This document shows positions 25,471 to 33,973 of a stretch of DNA of 64,000 bases, piece by piece (the stretch's first letter is position 1; each line of letters begins with the position of its first letter). The notes beneath the pieces were generated by a model, which worked only from the letters and a program-made list of their open reading frames with translations, was not told the origin of the DNA and made no database searches. The position numbers were made by a program, and so were the translations under genes. The stretch is from NCBI GenBank assembly GCA_015257455.1, contig JABZKD010000002.1:27611-91610 (forward strand), written 5' to 3'. Origin of the DNA: Nanosynbacter sp. (lineage in GTDB: Bacteria; Patescibacteriota; Saccharimonadia; Saccharimonadales; Saccharimonadaceae).

Positions 25471-26346
25471 TTATCTAATTGCTAAGGCTTCGCGCAGCTT
25501 ATCGGATAATTGATTAATCTTTAGAGTTTTATTGGCCTTTGAATTTTCGACATTAATTTTAGAAAGCATCAGAGCGCGCTGTAAATTCCAGTCTGTAATT
25601 AGGGCCGAGAAAATTGTGCCCGCAATAATCGTCGCCGCTACATCGCGTGTCACCTTCAGGTCTTTATTTTGAAAATCTTCTTTGAAAACGCCAGCCAGGA
25701 TTTGGTTTTCTGTTACATAGATTAGCTTCAAAGTCGAAAGTGTACCTAAAATTTGTTTCACCCGCATCATTTGCGATTTTTCGCCCATCACGAATACAAT
25801 TTCTGCTCGCTGTAAGAGACGATAAAAAGTCGTCAAATTGGTCTTGCTCAAATCTGGCGCATTTAATAATTTTGGCAGCTCCGAGCGATCAAAACACCAC
25901 GCTAATTTAGTTTTTGGATGTGATTCTAAGTAGTCCAAAATCGTCTTAATCTGTACATTATTTAATTCCGCCGACCAATCGATATAAAGGTAGTCGAATT
26001 TGGCCGTGCGTTTTTCTAAAATTTTGCTATTAAAATCACATTGCTTGACAAATTCTGGTGCCAAATTAATATAATTATTTTTCGAAAGCAAAATATATTG
26101 AAAATCATCACAAGTTTCTGGATTTTCCGGGCTATAAGCCGTCTCGGACTCGATACGAAAGTTCGAAATTACTTCGTTTGCCAGCTTCTGCCCGGTCATG
26201 ATGCTAAAGCGGTCGTTATAATATTTTTCGCCTCCGTCATAGACCAAATCCAGGTGCGCATTCTGGTTTTTATCAAGTTCGAAATTTTTGGCATCCAGAG
26301 AAAGATAGACGTTTTTAATGTTTTTACCAATAATTAATACTTTCAT
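25471..26346 (-). CDS. Possible degenerate PfkB/ribokinase-like protein
   Basis: A 291-residue cytoplasmic protein. The overall layout (IDWSAELN, TFYRLLQRAEIVFVMGE, and the C-terminal VTRDVAATIIAGTIFSALITDWNLQRAL) resembles the end of PfkB-family sugar kinases, where GAGDxF normally stands; here that catalytic motif is not intact. If related, it is probably inactive as a kinase or has changed function. Start ATG 26346 has GGTGGAG 5 nt upstream. The ATG once overlapped the stop of the RsuA-family gene, but an inserted gene now separates them. Confidence 0.5.
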   Translation of the reverse strand: MKVLIIGKNIKNVYLSLDAKNFELDKNQNAHLDLVYDGGEKYYNDRFSIMTGQKLANEVISNFRIESETAYSPENPETCDDFQYILLSKNNYINLAPEFVKQCDFNSKILEKRTAKFDYLYIDWSAELNNVQIKTILDYLESHPKTKLAWCFDRSELPKLLNAPDLSKTNLTTFYRLLQRAEIVFVMGEKSQMMRVKQILGTLSTLKLIYVTENQILAGVFKEDFQNKDLKVTRDVAATIIAGTIFSALITDWNLQRALMLSKINVENSKANKTLKINQLSDKLREALAIR

Positions 26347-26381
26347 CTTTTCTCCACCTCTTTAAATTCACCGTCTTTTAA
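26327..26381 (-). repeat. Direct repeat flanking an inserted gene, copy 1
   Basis: Read on the minus strand, this still encodes LKDGEFKEVEKR and a stop, then the ATG and first codons of the kinase-like gene. It matches 27134-27188 at about 49 of 54 positions, 31 of them consecutive. It is therefore a diverged duplicate of the operon junction. Confidence 0.85.
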
Positions 26382-26392
26382 TTTTTATTATT

Positions 26393-27085
26393 TTATTGAT
26401 AAACTATTTCGTTATTGTTTATATTAAAAGTTTTTATTTGATTGTTTTGTCTAACTTTCCCATCAGCGTGTAGGTTTATAATTTGACCATTTTTTACCAT
26501 TACTGTAGCATGTTGATAAATACTATCATTTAATATTTCTCCATCAATCATAGATTTAATTTTCTTATCTACTTTTTCTTTATATTGGTTAAATTCAGGC
26601 ATATCATTTGTAATTGCTTTGCCCATAGCATATTCAGATTTGGCATGGTTCCATTTTTGATATTCTTCTTCAGTCATACATTCATCTATATACCACTCTT
26701 TGTCTGTAGTTGGCATTTTGTTTTCGTCAAGAACTAAACATTCATCTACTAATTTTTCAAAGTTTCCTTCTTTAATCATCCTATCTCGATTCGCTTTTCT
26801 TCTTTCTTCATCTACCAACCATTCCGGTTTTTCATAAGAAATTTTATCTGGATTAACGTCTTTACTATCATTCAAATCTCTTAAAAATTCTCTTTCTTTA
26901 GAAATTTCTTCTGCTTTTTGAGGATTTGTTATAGATGTATACATATCTTTTAATGACACAATACTGTTAGTAAGGAATGCTCTTACATGATAATTTGTTG
27001 TTGCTAAAACTACTGTTCCCCCAATTAAAGAAAATAATAATATTGATATAATGATAAACTTTTTTAATTTAGATTTCTTTTTCAT
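26393..27085 (-). CDS. Inserted gene: membrane-anchored protein of unknown function
   Basis: A 230-residue protein with one N-terminal membrane helix (~8-30) after a Lys-rich start and a long charged, helical outer domain containing two cysteines (VDECLVLDE and YIDECMTEEE). I do not recognise it. ATG 27085 is the start because AAGGAG lies 6 nt upstream; the TTG at 27106 has no site. The gene is clearly more AT-rich than its neighbours and lies between two copies of the junction of the flanking genes, which marks it as an insertion. Confidence 0.75.
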   Translation of the reverse strand: MKKKSKLKKFIIISILLFSLIGGTVVLATTNYHVRAFLTNSIVSLKDMYTSITNPQKAEEISKEREFLRDLNDSKDVNPDKISYEKPEWLVDEERRKANRDRMIKEGNFEKLVDECLVLDENKMPTTDKEWYIDECMTEEEYQKWNHAKSEYAMGKAITNDMPEFNQYKEKVDKKIKSMIDGEILNDSIYQHATVMVKNGQIINLHADGKVRQNNQIKTFNINNNEIVYQ

Positions 27086-27133
27086 GATAAACTCCTTGTT
27101 AGCCAATTGTTAGTTAATCATTATTTCATTATG

Positions 27134-27188
27134 CCAATAATTAATACTTTCATCTTTTCTCCACTTCCTTAAATTCACCATTCTTTAA
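27134..27188 (-). repeat. Direct repeat flanking an inserted gene, copy 2
   Basis: This copy is the true end of the RsuA-family gene (NGEFKEVEKR, stop) followed by a short remnant of the kinase-like start (MKVLIIG) that then runs into unrelated sequence and stops. See the matching copy at 26327-26381. Confidence 0.85.
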
Positions 27189-27833
27189 GTTCTCTAGTGT
27201 GTATCGCCCAAATTCAATGCGATGTAATTTTACGACCTTGTATCCCAACGCTAGGAAAGTGCGGCGAATTTGACGGTTCCTACCCTCGCTCATTTCTACT
27301 AAGAATGTGCAACCACTCGGGTCAGACTCCTCTTTTTTAAGAAACAATTTACTTTTACCATCTGGTAAATCGATGCCCATATCGGAAATCATTTGCTGAT
27401 GTAGCGGCGCAAGTGGGCGATTTAGTTTTACAATGTAGCTTTTGATTTTGAAAAATTTCGGATGAGTCATCGAGAAAGCAAAATCACCGTCGTTGGTTAG
27501 TAAAATTAATCCCGAACTGTCTTTATCGAGTCTCCCCACGGTTTTCAAACCCTGATATTTTTCTGGCAAAAGTTCAAAAAGGGTTGGCGTGTCGCCCTGA
27601 CGTTTTTTCGAACACACATACCCTACGGGCTTATTTAAGATTAGGTAGGTGAAACCTTTACGCTCTTCAATTTTTTGGCCGTCCAAAAAGATCTCATCGC
27701 AAGTTTCGTCAAAACGACGACCCAGTACGGCCACCTCTTGATTAATTCTTACGCGGCCATCCGCGATGAGATTATCGGCTTCGCGACGCGAAACGCCAGT
27801 TTGTTCGGCTAAAAATTTATTTAATCTATACAT
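27150..27833 (-). CDS. RsuA/RluB-family pseudouridine synthase
   Basis: A 227-residue rRNA pseudouridine synthase. An N-terminal S4 RNA-binding domain (RLNKFLAEQTGVSRREADNL, residues 3-22) precedes the catalytic domain with GRLDKDSSGLILLTNDGD (~100-117), where the Asp is the nucleophile, and the C-terminal GRNRQIRRTF motif. Whether it modifies 16S or 23S rRNA cannot be decided from sequence. The start overlaps the end of the response-regulator gene by 8 bp, so the two are co-translated. The TGA stop originally overlapped the next ATG. Confidence 0.93.
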   Translation of the reverse strand: MYRLNKFLAEQTGVSRREADNLIADGRVRINQEVAVLGRRFDETCDEIFLDGQKIEERKGFTYLILNKPVGYVCSKKRQGDTPTLFELLPEKYQGLKTVGRLDKDSSGLILLTNDGDFAFSMTHPKFFKIKSYIVKLNRPLAPLHQQMISDMGIDLPDGKSKLFLKKEESDPSGCTFLVEMSEGRNRQIRRTFLALGYKVVKLHRIEFGRYTLENLKNGEFKEVEKR

Positions 27834-28512
27834 TACCTAAAAATGGATTAGAATTATTGACTGATGGCTGGACTGGAGCGACTGGCTGAGCTTGGGTGGC
27901 TGGCTGTGTCGGTGTGATCGTTTGAGCTTGCGTAGCTGGTTGTGCAGATGCAAAAGGTTGAGCTGGCATGGCTGGTTGCGCTGATGAGATAGGCTGCATC
28001 GGAGCTTGTGCCTGCATTGCAGTTTTGGCCGGTGAGGCAGGTTGTGTTGTTGCTACGACTGGAGTTTGTGCTGGCGCAGCCGCGAATTGAGTCATCATAT
28101 TATCTGTAGTCGGAGCAGTTGCTGTGGCGACTGGCGCACCATTTGCGTCATTTAAGACTTCATGAACAGCATTTACTACATCTTCGATGCCGACTTGGGA
28201 TTTCACGAGGAAGCGATCTGCACCAAGCGATTCACCACGGGCTTTTTGATCATCCGCGGAAAGGGCGGTCATCATAATGACCTTGATATTGGCGGTTTCT
28301 GGCGTCGAACGCAAAATATCAAGCATATCAAAACCTGAAATTTTTGGCATCATCACATCGGAAATAATCAAGTCTGGACGCTCTTTTACGGCTAGAGCTA
28401 GAGCTGCTTCACCGTCACCAGCCGAGGCAATCTCGTAGCCCTCCGCCGTTAATCTAATTCCGTAAATCTCGCGTAAGCTTTGGTCGTCTTCAACTAATAA
28501 AATTTTTGTCAT
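27826..28512 (-). CDS. Response regulator with receiver domain and Pro/Ala/Gln tail
   Basis: A 228-residue protein. Residues 1-~122 form a complete receiver domain: acidic pocket EDD (~8-10), phospho-acceptor Asp in LIISDVMMPKISG (~53), conserved Thr/Ser in IMMTALSA and Lys in RFLVKSQ. The remainder is a low-complexity tail of Pro, Ala, Gln and Thr ending NSNPFLGNV. There is no DNA-binding domain, so it probably acts by protein contact. The ATG has AAGGAGAG upstream. It lies 9 bp after its likely partner kinase. Confidence 0.92.
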   Translation of the reverse strand: MTKILLVEDDQSLREIYGIRLTAEGYEIASAGDGEAALALAVKERPDLIISDVMMPKISGFDMLDILRSTPETANIKVIMMTALSADDQKARGESLGADRFLVKSQVGIEDVVNAVHEVLNDANGAPVATATAPTTDNMMTQFAAAPAQTPVVATTQPASPAKTAMQAQAPMQPISSAQPAMPAQPFASAQPATQAQTITPTQPATQAQPVAPVQPSVNNSNPFLGNV

Positions 28513-28521
28513 CTTCTCTCC

Positions 28522-30420
28522 TTACTTATTTAAGATGTTTGGGTTAGTTGGCGTGATTGGTGGGGTAGGCATAGCTGAGTTAATCGGTGCAGCTGGGGTC
28601 GGGGTAGGATTGGCTAGTGTAATCGGAGTCGAGACTGGGTTAACTGTTGCGGCTGGGGTCGGGGCGGGATTAATTGGCGCGGTTGGTATGTTTTGCGTAT
28701 TTGGTGTGGTTGGCGAAGCTGGTGTGTTTTGAGCTGGGGTAGCACTGTTCTGTAGAAATGGATTGGACTGTATGGTTGACATAACTGGTGACGCAGGAGT
28801 CATCGGAGCTACGGGTGCGGATGATGCGGTTGGCTCAGTTGGGGCTGGCGCTGGTGTCTGAACTGGTGCAGTCGACACCGTTGGTGTCTGTGCTGGCGCT
28901 GGTGTCTGAACTAGTGCAGTCGACACTGTTGGCGTCTGTGCTGGCGCTGGTGTTTGAATAGGCGCGTTCGTCATTGTTGGTGTAGTCGCTGGCTCCTGAG
29001 TTGGTATAGTTGACACTGTTGGTGCTTGCATAGGTGTTTCAGTTTGAATCGGTGTGTTCATTGTTGTCGATACTGGCACTGCTGCTGGCGCCGGAGTGTT
29101 CATCTCGGTCGAAAACTGCATTGGCGTCGGGGTTTGATTCTCATTAGAAGCAGAAACAGCAGGATTAGAAGCAACGGAATTTTGTGGTGTCATTGCCTGA
29201 GTATTGGCTTCGATTTGTTTGCGACGGAGATATTCCTCGTAGGTGAGACGAGGGAAGGCTACATAGAAAGTTGAGCCTTCACCAAAGGTACTTTCCACCC
29301 AAGTCGAACCACTCATCGCTTCCACGCGTTCCTTCACGATATAGAGACCTAAACCTGTTCCGCCAATCGTACGCGTTTCGGAATTATCCGCACGATAGAA
29401 TTTCTGAAAAACATGCTTACTATCTTCCGGGGAAATACCAATACCAGTGTCTGTTACATTAATCAAAACACGGTCGCCATCACCACGTACATTTACCCAA
29501 ATCCCACCCCCGTTATTGGTGTATTTAATCGCGTTTTCAATTAGATTATTAATAATCTCACGCAAGAAATCCACATCGACCGCCGCAAAAACCTCTTGAT
29601 TAATCACACGCCCGCCGTTCATATTGGCGGAAGAGGAAGAGCCAAAAGTAAAATGAATATTCTTTTCGCTCATCTTCGGAATTTGACCTTCGGCAATCGA
29701 GCGGACCGTGGAAGTCACCTCAATCGGTGTGAGGTGCGCTTTGATTCTCTTATCATCAAGTTTTGTCACATCGAGCAAATCACGGAATAATTTACCGAGG
29801 TGTTGAGAAGATTTATGCGCTTCTTCCAGATATTTTTTCGCACGTTCGTCAATCGTGGCGGTTTTTGGATTTAACGCTAGGCCTAAATATCCTTCAATCG
29901 AGGCTACTGGTGTGCGCATCTCATGGGAAGCCGTCGAAATAAATTCGGTCTGCTCACTCTCAGCCTCAAGTTCGGAAGTAATGTCATAAAAAGTCACGAT
30001 ACGTTCATTTTTTGGTGAATGCGCCGTAATAACTTTGAATGCCACGGGCTTTTTTTGGCCTTGCAAATTAACCAAGAAATATTCGCGCGTAGTATAATTT
30101 TGGCCATTATTTACCGCATAAAAAACTAGGTTGTTTTGTGCTGGAATCGCTACGCCTTGGCCGTTTTCAAGTTTCAAAATATCTTCTAATTTAGCCCCCA
30201 AGAAGTTTTGCGCCATTTGCCCGCCCAGTAGACTCACCGCAGCTGGATTGATGTATTCGATTACTCCAGTCGATAGCACAATAATTACGCCACTATCAAT
30301 GGTATTTAGTACTAGATTGGCTAAAATTTCCGCACTCTCCGCACCGGCCACGGCACCACCAGCGCTATTCGCGCCTGTCTGTGCGCTCGGTCCTTTTTTA
30401 ATAAAATCAAAGATACTCAT
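28522..30420 (-). CDS. Soluble PAS-type sensor histidine kinase with low-complexity tail
   Basis: A 632-residue histidine kinase without membrane segments. A PAS-like sensor (~30-150), HisKA with the phospho-acceptor in STASHEMRTPVASIEGYL (~162), and an HATPase with EIINNLIENAIKYTNN (N box), VTDTGIGIS (G1) and GGTGLGLYIVKE (G2) are visible. From ~410 to the end runs a Pro/Thr/Ala/Gln-rich tail with repeated PAPAQTPTVSTA units and the motif SNPFLQN. TGCTAAAAT (minus strand, 30428-30436) ends 7 nt before the ATG, so the mRNA is leaderless and the promoter is back-to-back with that of the 30479 gene. Confidence 0.94.
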   Translation of the reverse strand: MSIFDFIKKGPSAQTGANSAGGAVAGAESAEILANLVLNTIDSGVIIVLSTGVIEYINPAAVSLLGGQMAQNFLGAKLEDILKLENGQGVAIPAQNNLVFYAVNNGQNYTTREYFLVNLQGQKKPVAFKVITAHSPKNERIVTFYDITSELEAESEQTEFISTASHEMRTPVASIEGYLGLALNPKTATIDERAKKYLEEAHKSSQHLGKLFRDLLDVTKLDDKRIKAHLTPIEVTSTVRSIAEGQIPKMSEKNIHFTFGSSSSANMNGGRVINQEVFAAVDVDFLREIINNLIENAIKYTNNGGGIWVNVRGDGDRVLINVTDTGIGISPEDSKHVFQKFYRADNSETRTIGGTGLGLYIVKERVEAMSGSTWVESTFGEGSTFYVAFPRLTYEEYLRRKQIEANTQAMTPQNSVASNPAVSASNENQTPTPMQFSTEMNTPAPAAVPVSTTMNTPIQTETPMQAPTVSTIPTQEPATTPTMTNAPIQTPAPAQTPTVSTALVQTPAPAQTPTVSTAPVQTPAPAPTEPTASSAPVAPMTPASPVMSTIQSNPFLQNSATPAQNTPASPTTPNTQNIPTAPINPAPTPAATVNPVSTPITLANPTPTPAAPINSAMPTPPITPTNPNILNK

Positions 30421-30427
30421 TAAGTTT

Positions 30428-30472
30428 ATTTTAGCATAAACTTATTGGTTCAGTGCAAATATATGTTAAAAT
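30428..30472. promoter_or_regulatory. Divergent leaderless promoters
   Basis: Minus-strand TAAAAT (30428-30433) serves the histidine kinase and plus-strand TAAAAT (30467-30472) serves the 30479 gene; each has TG one base upstream. Only ~58 bp separate the two start codons, and each -10 ends 6-7 nt before its ATG. Confidence 0.7.
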
Positions 30473-30478
30473 CGATGT

Positions 30479-32197
30479 ATGAATAAGGACACTTTTTACA
30501 TCGAGCCCGAGGATGATATTACTGATATTATCAACCATATCAAAGCTTCCAAACAGAAAATTATTGCACTTGTTCCACCGAAAAAGTTGAACGTTTTGCG
30601 CAGCTCTATTAATTTAAAACTAATCGCTCGCACTGCAAAAATGCATGACAAGGCCATCGTGGTGGTCACTACTGATCCGACCCTCATGAAAATGGCCGCG
30701 CTTTCAAGTCTACCTTTTGCTAAGAATTTGAGTTCACGCCCGACCTTACCTTCGGAATTTAATGAAGCTGATCTTGAATATCCAGCTAAGGCCAAGAAGG
30801 CGGGGGTAAATGATGAAATCGAAATTAACGAAAAGGCCGCTCCGTCCAGTAGTGTTTCTCGTGTCCGCACTACGAATGAAGACGCCGCTAATCGTGCGAA
30901 TACCACCTCGAATCTTACGAAAAATTCGACTATGAATCTGGATTCTGAAGAAGTCGCGAAGAATTCTGAAGATGAAGAAGACTCTAGTGATCAACCCAAA
31001 AAGATTCTCACTCTCGACTCCTTAAAAAACCGTATTATTATCGGTGTAGTGGCTGCGGTTCTTTTGATCGGTAGTTTCATCTGGGCTTTTATCTTGGCTC
31101 CAGCTGCCAAGATCTCCGTTAAAATTAAGACCATCGCCGAGAATTTCTCCGAAAATGTTTCTTTTGTCACTGATGCCAAACAAGCTGTCTCGAAAGATGG
31201 TAAATTCTTCCTCGAAACTGCTAGTTTAGAGAAGAACTCTGAGGTTGAATTTGAAGCTACTGGTGAGAAAAATGTTGGCGATAAGGCTACTGGTGAATTA
31301 CGCCTCATTGCTACTTTCGACATGTCGACTACTACGGCTACGGCTTCTAGGCCAGATGTTGCGACTGTCCCTCAAGGTTCCGCTTTTGCCTACCGTAACC
31401 TTAACTTCTTAACTAATCAAGAGGTCAAGATTTCTTGGGATGGCTCAATCTCGAATTGTGACGCCGGTCGCCACAGTGGTAAGTGTCAGGTGGCTAAAAC
31501 CGTGAAAGCTACTGCGATCGAAGGTGGTGCGAAATATAATATTGAAGCTGTTAGTTCTGGTTGGCAGTCTTCCGTCGCTGGGGTTGAAGGTTACGCAAAT
31601 TCAGAATTCAAGGGTGGTACGGATAAGATTCAAAAAATTGTCACCGCTTCTGACATTACCAAAGCTAAGGAAAAATTAACCGAAGCTGATGGTGTAAAAG
31701 AGGAATTATTCGAAAAAGTACCTTCAGACGATATTAAAATTGAAGATAGCTACAAAAAAGTTACCGCCGATCCGACTTCCAGTCCTGCTGTCGACCAACC
31801 GACAGAGAATGGGAAAGCCAAGCTCACAGCCAAAACTACCTATAGTGTAAATTATGTCGATAAGGCGGCAATTGAAGAATATGTTAAATCTGTGGTTTCT
31901 ACTCGTCTGGGTGGCGATCAGAAGATTTACGAAACTGGCAATATTTTCATTGAAAAATTCCAAAACAATAATAATTCCGTAACTGCTAAGATTAAGGCTA
32001 CCTTGAAAACTGGTCCAGAAGTCACCGAACAATCTGTACTCGAAAAATCCCTCGGCAAAAAAGTTGGCGAAGTGACTACTTTAATTAAATCCATCAATGG
32101 CGTTTCTGATGTTGAAGTGAATACTTCCTTCCCATGGGTGCGTCAAATTCCAAACGACGCCAATAAAGTATCAATTAAAATCACGGTAGAGAACTAA
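30479..32197 (+). CDS. Single-pass membrane protein resembling CPR baseplate-J/gp47-like proteins
   Basis: A 572-residue protein. Residues 1-~95 form a cytoplasmic domain with the pattern DITDIINHIKASKQKIIALVPPKKLNVL cut across two strands, then an acidic linker, a membrane helix at ~184-208, and a large outer domain (VTATIKAT-type beta strands, YANSEFKGGTDKIQK). From memory, proteins of this layout are common in CPR genomes and are annotated baseplate J/gp47-like; I cannot confirm it here. No other phage tail gene is present. The stop overlaps the ATG of the RuvX-MltG gene by one base, so a role in the envelope is plausible. Confidence 0.7.
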   Translation: MNKDTFYIEPEDDITDIINHIKASKQKIIALVPPKKLNVLRSSINLKLIARTAKMHDKAIVVVTTDPTLMKMAALSSLPFAKNLSSRPTLPSEFNEADLEYPAKAKKAGVNDEIEINEKAAPSSSVSRVRTTNEDAANRANTTSNLTKNSTMNLDSEEVAKNSEDEEDSSDQPKKILTLDSLKNRIIIGVVAAVLLIGSFIWAFILAPAAKISVKIKTIAENFSENVSFVTDAKQAVSKDGKFFLETASLEKNSEVEFEATGEKNVGDKATGELRLIATFDMSTTTATASRPDVATVPQGSAFAYRNLNFLTNQEVKISWDGSISNCDAGRHSGKCQVAKTVKATAIEGGAKYNIEAVSSGWQSSVAGVEGYANSEFKGGTDKIQKIVTASDITKAKEKLTEADGVKEELFEKVPSDDIKIEDSYKKVTADPTSSPAVDQPTENGKAKLTAKTTYSVNYVDKAAIEEYVKSVVSTRLGGDQKIYETGNIFIEKFQNNNNSVTAKIKATLKTGPEVTEQSVLEKSLGKKVGEVTTLIKSINGVSDVEVNTSFPWVRQIPNDANKVSIKITVEN

Positions 32198-33954
32198 TGC
32201 GCATTATTGGTTTAGATGTGGGCACCAAGCGTATCGGCGTAGCGAAAGCGGATACTTCTGTTCGCATCGCTATCCCGAATGGCTATGTCTTGGTGAATGG
32301 CCAAGAAATTCCGGAAATTCTCCGTATTGCCAGACTAAATGATACTAATTTCTTCGTCGTGGGTCTACCTCGCAGTAATGACGGCAATGAAACTGCTCAG
32401 TCTGCCTATGCCCGCAAATTTGCCGATACTCTCGCCGCCTCGATGCCAGGCGCTCGTATTTATTTCCAAGACGAATCTCTCACTTCCGTAGTAGCTGAGG
32501 AACGTCTGAAAAAACGCAAAAAGAATTTTGAAAAAGGTGAAATTGATGCCGAGGCTGCCAGTATTATCTTGCAAGATTTTATTGAGCATTATGCCGCTAA
32601 GCTCGCCCAAAATGCCGCCAGTAAAATTCCTAACCAGCTAGTCAATCCGGTCGCCGAGATGAATCCGTCCTTTAGTCCTGCTTCCACGCTCGGTTCACCA
32701 GAAGTTCAATCTATTATTAATGAGCCCACCAAATCGGAGTCTGAATCTTCGGAGTCTCCCAGGCCAGTCAAAAACTCGGAAAAACCTATGAAAAAAGTTA
32801 AACGTATCTTACTCTCATTCTTTATTTTGCTATTTCTTGCGGGGCTATTTGGTGGTGGGTATTATTGGTATTCCTTACAACCGGTCTCTTCGGCTAATTG
32901 CCGTTTTGATTCCGCCAAGGCCGCCGCTGAATCTAATGAAAAAGAGTCAAACTCCGTCTGTGAATACCAAACTATTGAAATTAGCGCTGGTGAGTCCGTT
33001 AAGCAAATCGCGAATAATCTCAAGCAGGCCGATTTAATTAGAAATCCTCTGGCTTTTGAACTTTATGCACGTATTAATAATCTTCATGCCAAGCTAAAAA
33101 CCGGTAAATATAGTTTTCGTAAAACCATGTCAGCCCGCGCTATTGCTAAGCAACTAGTCAATGGTGTAGTTTCTTCTGATGTTTTTAATCTGACGATTTT
33201 ACCAGGCACGAACCTCCTCGGTGATAAAGGTAAATCACAAACTGGTATTATTCATCAGTTCCGCACTCTCGGCTATTCCGAAGAGGAAATTAACCAGGCC
33301 CTCACTAAGCACTATGACAACCCTGTCTTAAAAGGTCTCTATGCTGACGAAACTAAACTTTCTAACCCAGAAATTCCCGCGAAGTTAGCCCTCGAAGGGT
33401 ATCTCTATGGCGAAACCTATCAATTTTATAATCACGAAAAACTCGAGAATGTCATTACCACGATTCTGAACCAATTTAATGACGTGGTGGTTTCTAATCA
33501 ATTAGAAGAAAAGTTTAAAGCTCACGGTTTTACTTTGCGTGAGGGGGTTATTCTCGCTTCAATTATCCAAAAAGAAGCTCGTACCGAAGATATGCCTGGC
33601 GTCTCGATGGTTTTTCAGAACCGTAGAAGACTGGGGATTGCTCTGGGCTCCGATGTGACTGCGACCTATGCTGCGGATATCACTGGTATCGATCGTACTA
33701 ATGCTACCAATGCCGATATTTTAGCTGTCAATAGTCTTTATAATACTCGTAAATTTCCGGGGCTGCCTCCAGGTCCGATTGCCGTGCCATCCAAGGCGGC
33801 ACTTCTCGCGGTAGCTGAACCAGATAGCTCGAAAGCCTCTATGCTTTATTTCTTGACAGGTGATGACGGTTTAATGTATTATAGTAGCACCGACGCTGAG
33901 CACAATCAGAAGATTCGCGACCACTGTCAGAAACTCTGTAAGGTGCAAATCTAG
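32197..33954 (+). CDS. Fusion of RuvX (YqgF) nuclease and MltG lytic transglycosylase
   Basis: A 585-residue two-domain protein. Residues 1-~140 match RuvX/YqgF, a Holliday-junction resolvase-like or pre-16S rRNA nuclease: GLDVGTKRIGVA (~5-16), FVVGLPRSNDG, YFQDESLTSVVAEERL. A linker rich in Ser/Pro leads to a membrane helix at ~203-225, and ~245-585 match MltG, which cuts nascent peptidoglycan outside the membrane: LPGTN, LEGYLYGETYQF, ILASIIQKEARTEDMPGV, YNTRKFPGLPPGPI. The usual EKE-type motif reads QKE here. The reading frame is open without break. The two genes are often neighbours in bacteria, but cytoplasmic and outer halves in one chain is unusual. Confidence 0.92.
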   Translation: MRIIGLDVGTKRIGVAKADTSVRIAIPNGYVLVNGQEIPEILRIARLNDTNFFVVGLPRSNDGNETAQSAYARKFADTLAASMPGARIYFQDESLTSVVAEERLKKRKKNFEKGEIDAEAASIILQDFIEHYAAKLAQNAASKIPNQLVNPVAEMNPSFSPASTLGSPEVQSIINEPTKSESESSESPRPVKNSEKPMKKVKRILLSFFILLFLAGLFGGGYYWYSLQPVSSANCRFDSAKAAAESNEKESNSVCEYQTIEISAGESVKQIANNLKQADLIRNPLAFELYARINNLHAKLKTGKYSFRKTMSARAIAKQLVNGVVSSDVFNLTILPGTNLLGDKGKSQTGIIHQFRTLGYSEEEINQALTKHYDNPVLKGLYADETKLSNPEIPAKLALEGYLYGETYQFYNHEKLENVITTILNQFNDVVVSNQLEEKFKAHGFTLREGVILASIIQKEARTEDMPGVSMVFQNRRRLGIALGSDVTATYAADITGIDRTNATNADILAVNSLYNTRKFPGLPPGPIAVPSKAALLAVAEPDSSKASMLYFLTGDDGLMYYSSTDAEHNQKIRDHCQKLCKVQI

Positions 33955-33973
33955 GGGCAGCGACCGGCTAATT

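Noticed and set aside
28535..28732. Gly/Val-rich reading frame opposite the histidine-kinase tail
   Set aside because: It is the mirror of the Pro/Ala/Thr-rich tail codons; no ribosome-binding site or promoter.
30479..32197. Baseplate J-like protein as part of a phage tail or contractile injection system
   Set aside because: No sheath, tube, spike or other baseplate gene is present, and the protein has a membrane helix and sits in a cell-wall operon.
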